DNA of 64,000 nt from Caulobacter vibrioides OR37. Its GTDB lineage: Bacteria > Pseudomonadota > Alphaproteobacteria > Caulobacterales > Caulobacteraceae. The DNA is taken from assembly GCF_000372645.1 (NCBI RefSeq), contig NZ_APMP01000012.1:34693-98692 (forward strand), written 5' to 3'. The translations under genes were made by a program, and so were the position numbers. The notes under the pieces are model-generated. The model was not told where the DNA came from, did not search any database, and saw nothing but the letters and a program-made list of their open reading frames with translations. Below, in pieces: positions 35,106 through 43,497 of the stretch (its first letter is position 1; every line of letters begins with the position of its first letter).

Positions 35106-36016
35106 CCGACCAGGAACCTCAGCGAGGGCCCTAGGCCGATCGTCAGATCGCCGCCCTCGAACACCTCGCCGTCCAGCACGAAAGGCGCGCCGCCGCCGAG
35201 GCTGACCAGCGAGGGGTCCCGGCGGCGATAGCCCATGTCTTCCAGCTCCGGCTCGGCCTTGCCGCTCAGAACCAAAGGCAAGGCCTTGAGCAGCCGCCGA
35301 GGCGGCGCGTCGACGTCGAGGATCTTCAGGCCCTCGCGCGGGGCGCCGAAAGGCTTCAGGCCGAACGGCAGGCGTTTCAGCGCCGTGGCCACCACGGCGA
35401 AGCGCTCATCGCCCGGCTGGGCCTCGCCATCCAAGGCCAGCTTCGCGGGCACGCCTTCGCGCCACTCGTGCCGCGCGCCTCCGAAAACCGCCCCCGCGGC
35501 CGCGGACAGTATGGTCACGCCGACGGCCATGTTGTGGAAGAAACCGACCTTGTGGGCCTTTTGCGCCAGGCTGGTGGCCTTCACCACCGCGCCGACGCCA
35601 AAGAAGAAGCCTTGCAGACAAGGCCGACCATCGGCCCAGCTGACCCGCAGCGGCGGGCGCGACTTGACCCGGGGATCGGCCCGCCGCGCGGCGGCCAGAG
35701 CTTCCTCCAGCCCCCAGTCTTGGGGCGTGCCCAGATCGATGGCCAGCACATTGGTCTTGCCCGACGGCAGTACGGCCAGCAGCGGCAAGGTCTCGCCGAA
35801 CGTATGGGGCAAGAGGCTGATCACGTCGCGAACCGTGCCATCCCCGCCGTCGATGACCAACAGATCCAGGCCGTCGCGCGCGAAATCGTCCAAGGCGCCT
35901 TTCAAGGCGTCACGCCCGCGCGGCTCGACCAGGCGCACGCCAGCGGGCGGCAACCCCGGGGGATGGGCCCGATTGCCATGGCTCCTAGGATTGCGAACGA
36001 CCCCGACGCGCGTCAT
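35102..36016 (-). CDS. Ceramide kinase / diacylglycerol-kinase-family lipid kinase
   Basis: 304 residues with the DAGK catalytic core: NPRSHGN near the start, the nucleotide-binding IDGGDGTVRDV and the conserved LAVLPSGKTNVLAIDLG. C. crescentus has a ceramide kinase gene at this position beside spt (CCNA_01218, recalled), which makes ceramide-1-phosphate for the anionic sphingolipid. Start is uncertain: ATG 36016 begins just before the core; ATG 36031 would add five residues; neither has a clear ribosome site. Divergent from the metallophosphoesterase across 175 bp, in which TTTGC-N10-GCAAA (36096-36115) forms a dyad. Confidence 0.87.
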   Translation of the reverse strand: MTRVGVVRNPRSHGNRAHPPGLPPAGVRLVEPRGRDALKGALDDFARDGLDLLVIDGGDGTVRDVISLLPHTFGETLPLLAVLPSGKTNVLAIDLGTPQDWGLEEALAAARRADPRVKSRPPLRVSWADGRPCLQGFFFGVGAVVKATSLAQKAHKVGFFHNMAVGVTILSAAAGAVFGGARHEWREGVPAKLALDGEAQPGDERFAVVATALKRLPFGLKPFGAPREGLKILDVDAPPRRLLKALPLVLSGKAEPELEDMGYRRRDPSLVSLGGGAPFVLDGEVFEGGDLTIGLGPSLRFLVG

Positions 36017-36191
36017 GGCGACAGCCAGCATAGCGCGAAACCCGCGCTCACAAGGGCTCGCGCGCTTGATGCGCGCGGCCTCGATCGCCATCCAATTTGC
36101 ACTGCGCTACGCAAAGACACACAAATCCCTTGAATCTCGCGGCGATTGATAAGCAGCTTCGCGAACTTCGACCAGAACGACCCGCATAGTC

Positions 36192-37100
36192 TTGTCCACA
36201 TACCGCATCGCTCACCTGTCCGACCCTCACCTCCCGCCGCCGCCTGGCGCTTTCGGCTGGAGAGACATTTTCACAAAGCGCCTGATCAGCCGCATCGCCT
36301 GGCGCCGTAAGCGCAAGGTTCACCGGCCCGAAATCCTGGAAGCCCTGGTCGCCGACCTCAAGGCCGCCGCTCCCGACCATGTGGTGATCAGTGGCGATCT
36401 CACCAACTTTGCTTCGTACACGGAGATCGAGGCCGCGCGCGAGTGGCTAAGCGCGCTGGGCTCGCCGGCCGATTTCACGGTCAGCCCCGGCAATCACGAC
36501 GCTCTCGCTGGCCCAGGCGGCCCCGAGCGCTTCGCGGCCTGGACGCCCTGGTTAGGCGATACGGGCGAAGCCGCCTTCCCACAGGTTCGGGTAAGGGGGC
36601 CGGTCGCGCTCTTCAACCTGTGTTCGGCCAGGCCGACCGCGCCGCACCTGGCCACGGGCCGCCTGGGCGAGGATCAGCTCGCGCGCCTCGACGCGGCCTT
36701 GGCGGATCCGGCCCACGCCGACCGGTTCCGGATCGTCGTCCTGCACCATCCGCCGACCCGAGGCGCCGTTTCGCGGCGCAAGGCGTTGGACGACCAGGAA
36801 GCCCTGCGCGCGGTGCTGAGCCGGCGCGGCGTCCACCTCGTCCTGCACGGCCACGCGCACGAAGCGCTGGTCGGCTCGGTCCCTGGGCCCGGGGGAACGG
36901 CGATCCCGGTGCTGGGCGCGCCCTCGGCCTCGGCCCCCGCGAGCGGCCATTCGCCGGCGCGCTGGCACGCGATCGAGATCGAGCGCCGCCCGGGCGGCGG
37001 GTTCCAGGCCAGGATCGTGGTCCGCGGACTTCGGCCGGGCGCCGCCGGCGTCGCGGAACTGGGCCGCTATCGCCTTTCGGACGTGGATCAGCGCGGATAG
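36192..37100 (+). CDS. Calcineurin-like metallophosphoesterase
   Basis: 302-residue binuclear metal phosphoesterase. All ligand motifs are present: LSDPHLPP (D-x-H), ISGDLTN (GD), SPGNHDAL (GNHD), VLHHPP and LHGHAHEAL (GHxH). No signal peptide, so cytoplasmic, as for UDP-diacylglucosamine or phospholipid-intermediate hydrolases such as LpxH/LpxG. Start is TTG 36192. In C. crescentus the gene here belongs to the ceramide phosphoglycerate set (recalled). It is likely to trim a phosphate or pyrophosphate head-group intermediate. Overlaps the convergent DUF2141 gene by 13 bp. Confidence 0.85.
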   Translation: MSTYRIAHLSDPHLPPPPGAFGWRDIFTKRLISRIAWRRKRKVHRPEILEALVADLKAAAPDHVVISGDLTNFASYTEIEAAREWLSALGSPADFTVSPGNHDALAGPGGPERFAAWTPWLGDTGEAAFPQVRVRGPVALFNLCSARPTAPHLATGRLGEDQLARLDAALADPAHADRFRIVVLHHPPTRGAVSRRKALDDQEALRAVLSRRGVHLVLHGHAHEALVGSVPGPGGTAIPVLGAPSASAPASGHSPARWHAIEIERRPGGGFQARIVVRGLRPGAAGVAELGRYRLSDVDQRG

Positions 37101-37591
37101 CGCATCTTGATCCTGATGACGTTGTCGCCAGGCTTCACGGTGAAACGGGCCGCGTCGAACGAGGGGACCGCGAACTTGGTCACCGCGTCGTTCGAGAACC
37201 CATAGCCTTCAACCGGAACGCCCTGAGCCCCTCGATCGAAGTCCTTGTTATTGTTGGCGTCGTGATAGGCGAACACCGCGTAGACATCGGGACCCGGCAG
37301 GTTGAAGCAGGCTTGGGTCATCGGGGCCGCGGTTCGCACGCGCAGCCGCGCCACCTTGCCGCGAGGGGCCAGGAACCGGTCGGGATTCGACGGAAAGATC
37401 GTGACCACGACCTGGCCAGCGTCGGAGCGGAGCGCCCCGACCTGGACGACGAGACGCGTTCCGGTCTTGCGTCCCACGCAATCCTTGTCCGCCACGGTAA
37501 TCGGCGCCGGAGCGACGCCCTCCGACCTCGCCGGCCCAACCGCCGCCCACGCCAGGATCATCGCGCCCACGAGAACGGATCGTGCTTCCAT
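37088..37591 (-). CDS. DUF2141 family exported protein
   Basis: 167 residues: signal peptide (VLVGAMILAWAAVGPARS), then a single beta-sandwich domain with LVVQVGALRSDAGQVVVTIF, YAVFAYHDANNNKDFD and GYGFSNDAV, which are the DUF2141 hallmarks. Function unknown; the HDANNN-D motif may bind a cation. Lies on the opposite strand from its neighbours, so not part of either sphingolipid operon by transcription. ATG 37591 chosen; a 13-residue longer form from 37630 is possible. Confidence 0.8.
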   Translation of the reverse strand: MEARSVLVGAMILAWAAVGPARSEGVAPAPITVADKDCVGRKTGTRLVVQVGALRSDAGQVVVTIFPSNPDRFLAPRGKVARLRVRTAAPMTQACFNLPGPDVYAVFAYHDANNNKDFDRGAQGVPVEGYGFSNDAVTKFAVPSFDAARFTVKPGDNVIRIKMRYPR

Positions 37592-37653
37592 GTAAAACGC
37601 CAGGTCCCTATTGTTACGCGCGGGCGACATAGGCCCTCGGTTCCGGCTTACTC

Positions 37654-37917
37654 ATGACCAATCCCACCGCACCGGCGTCCGGCCGTCCCCGTTTCGAGAT
37701 CGCGGACACCCATGGCAAGCCGATTTTCGCTCGTCTAGCGCAACCGATGTTTGGGCGTTTGGTCTCGATGTGCCAGGAAGCCGCTCAGGCCCTCCAGAAC
37801 ATGAGTCTCGCCGCCTTGACGTCCATGATGGTCGATGACGACGCTCTTTGCCACGCGCTTTCGCGCCGGAGGGGCGACCATGGCCGTTTCGCCTCCCCGA
37901 TCGGGAGCCCGGCATGA
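37654..37917 (+). CDS. Small protein coupled to lptF-like gene, hypothetical
   Basis: 87 residues, soluble, with a central RFEIADTHGKPIFARLAQP and a Met-rich helix (NMSLAALTSMM). Its TGA forms the ATGA that starts the LptF-like gene (37914-37917), which argues that it is truly translated. No family recognised. As first gene of the lptF-lptG-bcerS operon it may act with the transporter or simply provide coupling. Confidence 0.6.
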   Translation: MTNPTAPASGRPRFEIADTHGKPIFARLAQPMFGRLVSMCQEAAQALQNMSLAALTSMMVDDDALCHALSRRRGDHGRFASPIGSPA

Positions 37918-39146
37918 GCGCCGCGAGGTCTGGCGCGGCCGAGATGTCGTTCGGTCTCCGTCTTCTGGACCGCTATCTGCTGCGCCTCTTGATATGGCCG
38001 CTATTGGGCTGCCTGGGCGTCACCGTGGTCGCCCTCCTGCTTGAACGGATCTTGCGGCTCCTAGACGAGCTGTCCCAAAGCAGCGCCCGCTTCGGCTATG
38101 TGACCCAACTGGCCGCCAATCTGACGCCGCACTATCTGGGCCTGGCCTTGCCCGTGGCCTTCTTTGTGGCGCTGTTCATCGTCATCGCGCGCCTGTCCGA
38201 CGGCTCGGAGATCGACGCCCTGCTGGCCAGCGGCCAGTCGCTGGAGCGGATCGCCGCGCCCTTTCTGGCGGTCGGCGTCGCGCTCAGCATCTTCAGCTTC
38301 GTCGTGTTCGGCTACCTGCAGCCCTACAGTCGCTACACGTTCCGGGCCGTGATGCACGCGGCCGTCAACGCCGGCTGGAACGGGCGCTTGGCCGGCGGCG
38401 CCTTCATCGACGACAAGGGCTCGCTGATGACCGCCGACAGCGCCGACATGAGCGGTCAACGGCTGACCCACGTGTTCATCCGCCGTCTGGACCCTCGCGG
38501 CCACGAGGAGATCATCACGGCCGCCACCGCCGACCTGAAGATGGATCCTGCGGGCAAGACCGTGACCATGGACCTGAGAAACGGCCGCCGCATCGGCATC
38601 GACGTCAACGGCGCCTACAGGAACCTGGCCTTCACCAGCCTGACGACCCAGACTCCGTTGGCGGCCGCCGCGGCCCTGCTGCGCGATCGGGGCGGCGACG
38701 AACGCGAACTGACCATGGGCGAGCTTTCCCAGCAGGCCAGGTCGGCCCATCCCGTCGTCTCCAAGGGCACGCTGATGGGAGAATATTACGGGCGCCTGGC
38801 CCGGGCGGCGTTCCTGCCCTTCCTGCCCCTGCTGGCGTTCCCGCTGGGCCTGGCGGCCAAGCGCGGCAATCGCGCGCCGAGCCTGATCATGGCGGGCCTG
38901 CTGCTTCTAGCCTTCCAGCACGCCCTGCTCTTGGGCCAGGGCCTGGCCAAATCGGGCAAGCTGGCGCCCTTCCCCGCCATCTGGATCCCGTTCGCGATCT
39001 TCGCGGGCCTGGGGGTCTGGCTCTTTGTCGGCAGCCGCACGCGTCCCGGCGACACCCCGGTCTCGCGTCTGGTCCGGCGCATCAACAATCTGGTCGCGCG
39101 CATGGTCCGCGCCCTGCCCCAGCCCAAGAAGCGGAAGGCCGCATGA
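37914..39146 (+). CDS. LptF-like permease (YjgP/YjgQ family), sphingolipid locus
   Basis: 410 residues. Architecture of LptF/LptG: three N-terminal TM helices (about residues 25-45, 65-85, 100-125), a periplasmic beta-jellyroll domain (about 135-270), three C-terminal helices (about 300-385). LLDRYLLRLLIWPLLG at the start and LFIVIARLSDGSEIDALLASG (coupling-helix region that contacts LptB) are family landmarks. ATG 37914 overlaps the previous stop and has CGGGAG. Canonical lptF/lptG lie elsewhere in Caulobacter (near lptD/surA), so this looks like a second system. No LptB ATPase is encoded in the locus. Confidence 0.85.
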   Translation: MSAARSGAAEMSFGLRLLDRYLLRLLIWPLLGCLGVTVVALLLERILRLLDELSQSSARFGYVTQLAANLTPHYLGLALPVAFFVALFIVIARLSDGSEIDALLASGQSLERIAAPFLAVGVALSIFSFVVFGYLQPYSRYTFRAVMHAAVNAGWNGRLAGGAFIDDKGSLMTADSADMSGQRLTHVFIRRLDPRGHEEIITAATADLKMDPAGKTVTMDLRNGRRIGIDVNGAYRNLAFTSLTTQTPLAAAAALLRDRGGDERELTMGELSQQARSAHPVVSKGTLMGEYYGRLARAAFLPFLPLLAFPLGLAAKRGNRAPSLIMAGLLLLAFQHALLLGQGLAKSGKLAPFPAIWIPFAIFAGLGVWLFVGSRTRPGDTPVSRLVRRINNLVARMVRALPQPKKRKAA

Positions 39147-40207
39147 AGCTGCAGCTCTATATCCTGCGGACCGTCGCCATCCAGATTTTCGCCGCGGCGC
39201 TGATCCTGATGTCCATCCTGCAGATCCTGGATCTTCTGGACGTCACGTCCGACATCCTCGATCGCGGGCTCGGCGTCGCGGGCGTGGCCTACTACGCCGC
39301 TCTGCGGCTGCCGCGCCTGTTCGAACAGGTGGCGCCGATCAGCGTGCTGGCCGGCGGCCTGTTCGCCTTCTCCGGCCTGGCCCGCGAAAGCGCCATCGTC
39401 GCCATGCGCGCCAGCGGCATCTCGGGCTATCGCATCGTCGGCATGGCCGTGCCCGCCGCCGTGGCGGTCATGTTGCTGGACGTGCTGTGCGCCCAGGTCC
39501 TGGCCCCGCGCGCCGATCCGGCCCTGGCGGACTGGTGGAAGAACACCACCCCGGTCGCCGAACGCAAAACGCCCGCTCCGCGCACCTTCCGCGCCGGCGG
39601 CGACCTCGTCACGGCGGCGCAGGCCTCGGCCGACGGCCGCGAGCTCAGCCAGATCACCATCTATCGTCGCGACGCCAAGGGTCTGCTGACCGAGAAGCTG
39701 GAGGCCCCGAGCGCCCAATACCAGCCCGGGGGCGGCTGGATGTTGCGGCAGCCCAAGACGACCCGCTTCACCGGCGAGATCGCCCAGACCTCCACGGCCG
39801 ACTCGGCGCGGTGGCCCAACCGGCTGAACCCTCAGGATGTTCAGGGCCTGTTCGGCGGCGACGCCCTGCCCACCGCCGCCTCCGCCCGCCGGGCGCTTGA
39901 GAACGGCGGCTCGGATCGGCCGGAAAGCTTCTACGCCACCCACCTGCAGGCGGCCTTCGCCAACCCCTTCGTGGCCCTGGTCATGCTGCTGCTGTCCGCG
40001 CCCGTGGCCCTGGCCAATTTCCGAAGCGGTCAAGGCGCGATCCTGCTGACGGGCGGTTTGGCGGCGGGCCTGCTGTTCCTGGTGGCCAACGGCATGTTGA
40101 CCGCGCTTGGCGAGTCCGGCGCCCTGTCCCCGTTCCTGGCCGTCTGGGCCGCTCCCGCGATCTTCGGCGCCCTCGCCGTCCGCACCTTCTTGGCCCTGGA
40201 GGGGTGA
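39143..40207 (+). CDS. LptG-like permease (YjgP/YjgQ family), sphingolipid locus
   Basis: 354 residues, same six-helix plus jellyroll layout as the preceding gene. KLQLYILRTVAIQIFAAALI, then YYAALRLPRLFEQVAPISVL and LARESAIVAMRASGIS (coupling helix) are typical LptG. Overlaps the LptF-like gene by ATGA and the N-acyltransferase by one base. Pairs with LptF to form the membrane core; would need LptB for energy and an LptC/LptA-type bridge for exit. The coupling to bcerS makes export of ceramide lipid the simplest reading (inference). Confidence 0.87.
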   Translation: MKLQLYILRTVAIQIFAAALILMSILQILDLLDVTSDILDRGLGVAGVAYYAALRLPRLFEQVAPISVLAGGLFAFSGLARESAIVAMRASGISGYRIVGMAVPAAVAVMLLDVLCAQVLAPRADPALADWWKNTTPVAERKTPAPRTFRAGGDLVTAAQASADGRELSQITIYRRDAKGLLTEKLEAPSAQYQPGGGWMLRQPKTTRFTGEIAQTSTADSARWPNRLNPQDVQGLFGGDALPTAASARRALENGGSDRPESFYATHLQAAFANPFVALVMLLLSAPVALANFRSGQGAILLTGGLAAGLLFLVANGMLTALGESGALSPFLAVWAAPAIFGALAVRTFLALEG

Positions 40208-41361
40208 TGCCTTTCGACTCCGCGAACGCCGACCTGACCATCGTCCCGGTCGGCACCCCCGATGAACTGAAGCGCTTCATCGCGCTGCCCGCGCGGCTGA
40301 GCGCCAAGGACCGCAACTGGATCACCCCGCTGATCATGGAGCGGACGGAGGCCCTGTCGCCCAAGACCAACCCGTTCTTCGACCACGCCGAGGTCCAGAT
40401 GTTCCTGGCCACGCGGGGCGGACGGGACGTTGGGCGGATCAGCGCGCAGATCGACCAGCTGACCCCGCAGCCCATGCCGGGCCGCCTGGACGGCCACTTC
40501 GGCATGATCGCGGCCGAGGACGACCCGGCCGTGTTCCAGGCGCTGTTCCGCGCCGCCGAGGATTGGCTGCGCGCGCGAGGCCGCACCCACGCCCTGGGCC
40601 CTTTCAACCTTTCGATCAACGAAGAGGTCGGCCTGCTGGTCGAGGGCTTCGACACCCCGCCCATGGTGATGATGGGTCACGACCAACCCTATGTCGGCGG
40701 CCGCGTCGAGGAGCAGGGCTACGTCAAGGCCAAGGATGTCTTCGCCTATATCGCCGACGAGAACGGCGACATCCCGCCCATCGCCCAGCGTCGGGTCGAG
40801 CGCGGCCTGCCGAAAGGCGTGGTGCTGCGCCAGCTGGACATGAGCCGCTATGACGAGGAAGTCGAAACCCTGACCGACATCCTCAACGACGCCTGGAAGG
40901 ATAACTGGGGCTTCACCCCGACCACCGAGGCCGAGACCCGCCAGCTGGCCAAGGCGCTGAAGCAGGTCATCGACAAGCGGCTGACCTGGTTCGCCGAGAT
41001 CGATGGCGAACCGGCCGGCTTCCTGGTCTTCCTGCCCAACGTCAACGAGGCCATCGCCGATCTCGACGGCAAGCTGCTGCCGTTCGGCTGGGCCAAGCTT
41101 CTGTGGCGGCTCAAGGTCAAGCGCGTGAAGTCGGCGCGCATTCCGCTGATGGGCGTCAAGCGCAAGTTCGCCACCAGCCAGCGGGGCCGCATGTTGCCGT
41201 TCTGGATGATGAAGGCCGGTCGCGACGCGGCGGTGGACCTGGGTTACAACAGGTTCGAGATTTCGTGGGTGCTGGAGGACAACACCCCGATGACCCGCAT
41301 CGCCGAGGCCGTGGGTGGGGTGAAGTACAAGACCTACCGCGTCTACGAGAAGGCGTTGTGA
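40207..41361 (+). CDS. bcerS: Bacterial ceramide synthase bCerS (GNAT-like N-acyltransferase)
   Basis: 384 residues, unlike eukaryotic ceramide synthases, with an N-terminal domain (TPDELKRFIALPARLS) and a C-terminal GNAT-type domain (WFAEIDGEPAGFLVFLPNVN, RFEISWVLEDNTPM). The same kind of protein in C. crescentus (CC_1154/CCNA_01212) N-acylates the long-chain base. ATG 40207 overlaps the lptG stop by one base; GTG 40204 is the alternative. Located in the second sphingolipid operon away from spt, as in C. crescentus. Confidence 0.9.
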   Translation: MPFDSANADLTIVPVGTPDELKRFIALPARLSAKDRNWITPLIMERTEALSPKTNPFFDHAEVQMFLATRGGRDVGRISAQIDQLTPQPMPGRLDGHFGMIAAEDDPAVFQALFRAAEDWLRARGRTHALGPFNLSINEEVGLLVEGFDTPPMVMMGHDQPYVGGRVEEQGYVKAKDVFAYIADENGDIPPIAQRRVERGLPKGVVLRQLDMSRYDEEVETLTDILNDAWKDNWGFTPTTEAETRQLAKALKQVIDKRLTWFAEIDGEPAGFLVFLPNVNEAIADLDGKLLPFGWAKLLWRLKVKRVKSARIPLMGVKRKFATSQRGRMLPFWMMKAGRDAAVDLGYNRFEISWVLEDNTPMTRIAEAVGGVKYKTYRVYEKAL

Positions 41362-42128
41362 GTCAAGGCGTTGAGCGTCCGTTCAACGTCCTGATCCTGG
41401 CGGGGTCGCGCGGCGGCGAGGTTGATCCCGTCGCCGCCTACGCCGGCGTCGCCCACAAGGGCCTGATCGTGCTGGAGGGCCGCACGCTCCTGGCGCGTGT
41501 CCTGGACGCCGCGCGCGGCGCGGGCGCGGCCAGCATCGGCGTGTCGGCGAATGACGAAGCCATCCGGGCGGCCCTGGCCGGGACGGACGTCAGGCTCCTG
41601 CCGACCGCCGCCGGGCCGAGCCAGAGCGTCCAGGACGCCGCCGGCCAGCTGGGTTTTCCGCTGCTGGTGACGACCGTCGACCACGCCCTGCTTCGATCGG
41701 ATTGGATTCGCCAGTTCCTGGCGGACACCCCCGACTTCGCCAACGCCGCCGTGCTGCTGGCGCCCGAGGATCGCGTCCGCGCCGCCGCGCCCGGGACCCA
41801 GCGGACCTATCTGAAGTTCCGCGACGGCCGCTATTCGGGCTGCAACCTCTTCCTGCTGCGCGACGAGAGCGCCATGGGCGTGGTCCAGCTGTGGCGAAAG
41901 GTCGAGGCGCTGCGCAAGCAGCCCTGGAAGATCGCCGCCATGCTGGGGCCTGGCTTTCTGGCGCGCTACCTGCTGGGCGTGCTGACGCTGGACCAGGCCG
42001 TGGCGCGCCTGGGCAAGCTGGCCGGCGTCCAGGCGGCGGCGGTTCGCGCTCGCGACGGTCGGACCGCCATCGACGTCGACAAGCCCGCCGATCTCGACCT
42101 CGTCCGCCAGTTGGTCGAAGAGGCCTGA
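41358..42128 (+). CDS. MobA-like nucleotidyltransferase (NTP_transf_3 type)
   Basis: 256 residues with an N-terminal nucleotide-binding start FNVLILAGSRGGEVD and a lysine at HKGLIVLEG in the position of the family's substrate-contact Lys. VTTVDHALL is the D-x-D-like metal motif. GTG 41358 overlaps the bCerS stop as GTGA. It may activate a sugar alcohol or glycerate phosphate as NDP derivative for the sphingolipid head group. The GxxxRMG motif of MobA proper is not intact (SRGGEVD), so molybdopterin work is unlikely. Confidence 0.78.
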   Translation: MSQGVERPFNVLILAGSRGGEVDPVAAYAGVAHKGLIVLEGRTLLARVLDAARGAGAASIGVSANDEAIRAALAGTDVRLLPTAAGPSQSVQDAAGQLGFPLLVTTVDHALLRSDWIRQFLADTPDFANAAVLLAPEDRVRAAAPGTQRTYLKFRDGRYSGCNLFLLRDESAMGVVQLWRKVEALRKQPWKIAAMLGPGFLARYLLGVLTLDQAVARLGKLAGVQAAAVRARDGRTAIDVDKPADLDLVRQLVEEA

Positions 42129-42294
42129 CGAACCGTCCCGCCTCGCGCCGGTCGCGCGCGGGATGCTATAATCTGTGGACCGTTAGCTCGGGTTAAGGTC
42201 GACCTCTTCCGGAAACTGAACCATTCCACCATATGGCCATTGTCACTTTCAGGGTTTGGGCGGGGGCCTCGAGACCAGTTCTTACGGAGGCGTC
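42129..42294 (+). other. Gap before the glycosyltransferase gene
   Basis: 166 bp, AT-richer in its right half. Contains GCTATAAT at 42166-42172, like a Caulobacter -10, but no matching -35. CGGAGG at 42285-42290 is the ribosome site. No other feature is evident. Confidence 0.35.
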
Positions 42295-43497
42295 GTGCAA
42301 CTCGCCGAGAGATCGATTCGTCACCCCACGGAACAACGCCCCGCCGAGGGCCTGCGCCTGGCGCTGTTTTCCGGCAATTACAACTACACGCGTGACGGCT
42401 GCAATCAGGCCTTGAACCGTTTAGCCGGCTTCATGATCGAGGCCGGAGCCCAGGTGCGCGTCTATTCTCCGACCACCCGGACGCCGGCGTTCGAGCCGAT
42501 CGGAGACCTCGTCTCGGCGCCCTCGATCGGCGTGCCCGGCCGCGGGGAGTACCGTCTGGCGCTGGGCCTGACCCCGGCGCTGCGCGACGACCTCAAGCGC
42601 TTCAAGCCAACCCTGATCCACCTTTCGGCCCCCGATCTGCTGGGCGTCCAGGCCGGTCGCTGGGGCCGGCGGCGCGGCCTGCCCGTGGTGGCCAGCCTGC
42701 ATACGCGTTTCGAGACCTATCTTTCCTATTACGGCCTGGACTGGCTGCGCCCCAGCGCCGAACGCTATCTGGACGGCTTCTATCGCGCCTGTGACCGCGT
42801 GCTGGCGCCCAACGCGCCGCTGGCCGAGCTGCTGGGCGAGCGCGGCATGGGCCACCGGGTCCGCGTCTGGGGACGCGGCGTCGATCGCCAGCGGTTCTCG
42901 CCGGCGGGACGAGACACCGCCTGGCGTCGGGCGATGGGCATCGGCGACAGTCAGGTCGCGGTCGCCTTCCTCGGCCGCCTCGTCATGGAAAAGGGCCTGG
43001 ACGTTCTGGCCGAAACCCTGAACCTGATGCGCGACCAGCCCATCCGCCCCCTGATCATTGGCGACGGCCCGGCCCGCGAGTTTCTGCGATCGCGGCTGCC
43101 GGACGCGGTCTATACCGGCCATCTGGACGGCGAGGCCTTGGGCCGCGCGGTCTCCAGCGCCGACGTCCTGTTCAATCCCAGCCTGACCGAGGCCTTCGGC
43201 AACGCGAGCCTGGAGGGCATGGCCGCCGGCCTGGCCGTGCTTTGTCCGCGCGCGCCCTCGACCAGCGCCCTGATCACCGACGGCCAGGACGGCGTGCTGG
43301 TCGATCAGCCCAACGCCAGCGCCTACGCGGCCGCCCTGCAAGGCCTGATCGACGAGCCGATGCGTCGCCTGCGGCTGGGCCGAGCGGCCCGCAATTCCAG
43401 CGCGCGCTACGACTGGCGCGAGATCAGCGGCGCGGTGCTGGATGTCTATCGCGAGCTCGGCGCGGTTTCCGATCGACGCGCGCGCACGGCCGCATGA
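42295..43497 (+). CDS. GT4-family glycosyltransferase, possibly glycolipid-forming
   Basis: 400-residue GT-B enzyme of the PimB/MgtA (GT4) type: LALFSGNYNYTRDGCNQAL, HTRFETYLSYYG, RGVDRQRFSP, FLGRLVMEKGLDVLAE, and the donor EX7E motif in PSLTEAFGNASLEGMAAG. Resembles sulfoquinovosyl/alpha-mannosyl-lipid and glucuronosyl transferases that act on lipid acceptors. Start at GTG 42295 with a close CGGAGG. Coupled to the LPG-synthase-TM gene by ATGA. In this locus a sphingolipid sugar transferase is the leading guess. Confidence 0.85.
   Translation: MQLAERSIRHPTEQRPAEGLRLALFSGNYNYTRDGCNQALNRLAGFMIEAGAQVRVYSPTTRTPAFEPIGDLVSAPSIGVPGRGEYRLALGLTPALRDDLKRFKPTLIHLSAPDLLGVQAGRWGRRRGLPVVASLHTRFETYLSYYGLDWLRPSAERYLDGFYRACDRVLAPNAPLAELLGERGMGHRVRVWGRGVDRQRFSPAGRDTAWRRAMGIGDSQVAVAFLGRLVMEKGLDVLAETLNLMRDQPIRPLIIGDGPAREFLRSRLPDAVYTGHLDGEALGRAVSSADVLFNPSLTEAFGNASLEGMAAGLAVLCPRAPSTSALITDGQDGVLVDQPNASAYAAALQGLIDEPMRRLRLGRAARNSSARYDWREISGAVLDVYRELGAVSDRRARTAA

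Noticed and set aside
37088..37100. 13-bp overlap of the phosphoesterase and DUF2141 genes as a sign of a frameshift
   Set aside because: The genes are convergent and both frames end in normal family C-termini; overlap is common in this genome.
42281..42330. The glycosyltransferase N-terminus reads like a translated tRNA (VVQLAERS)
   Set aside because: No 7-bp acceptor stem and no anticodon or T-loop sequence can be aligned; the ribosome site and frame fit a protein start.
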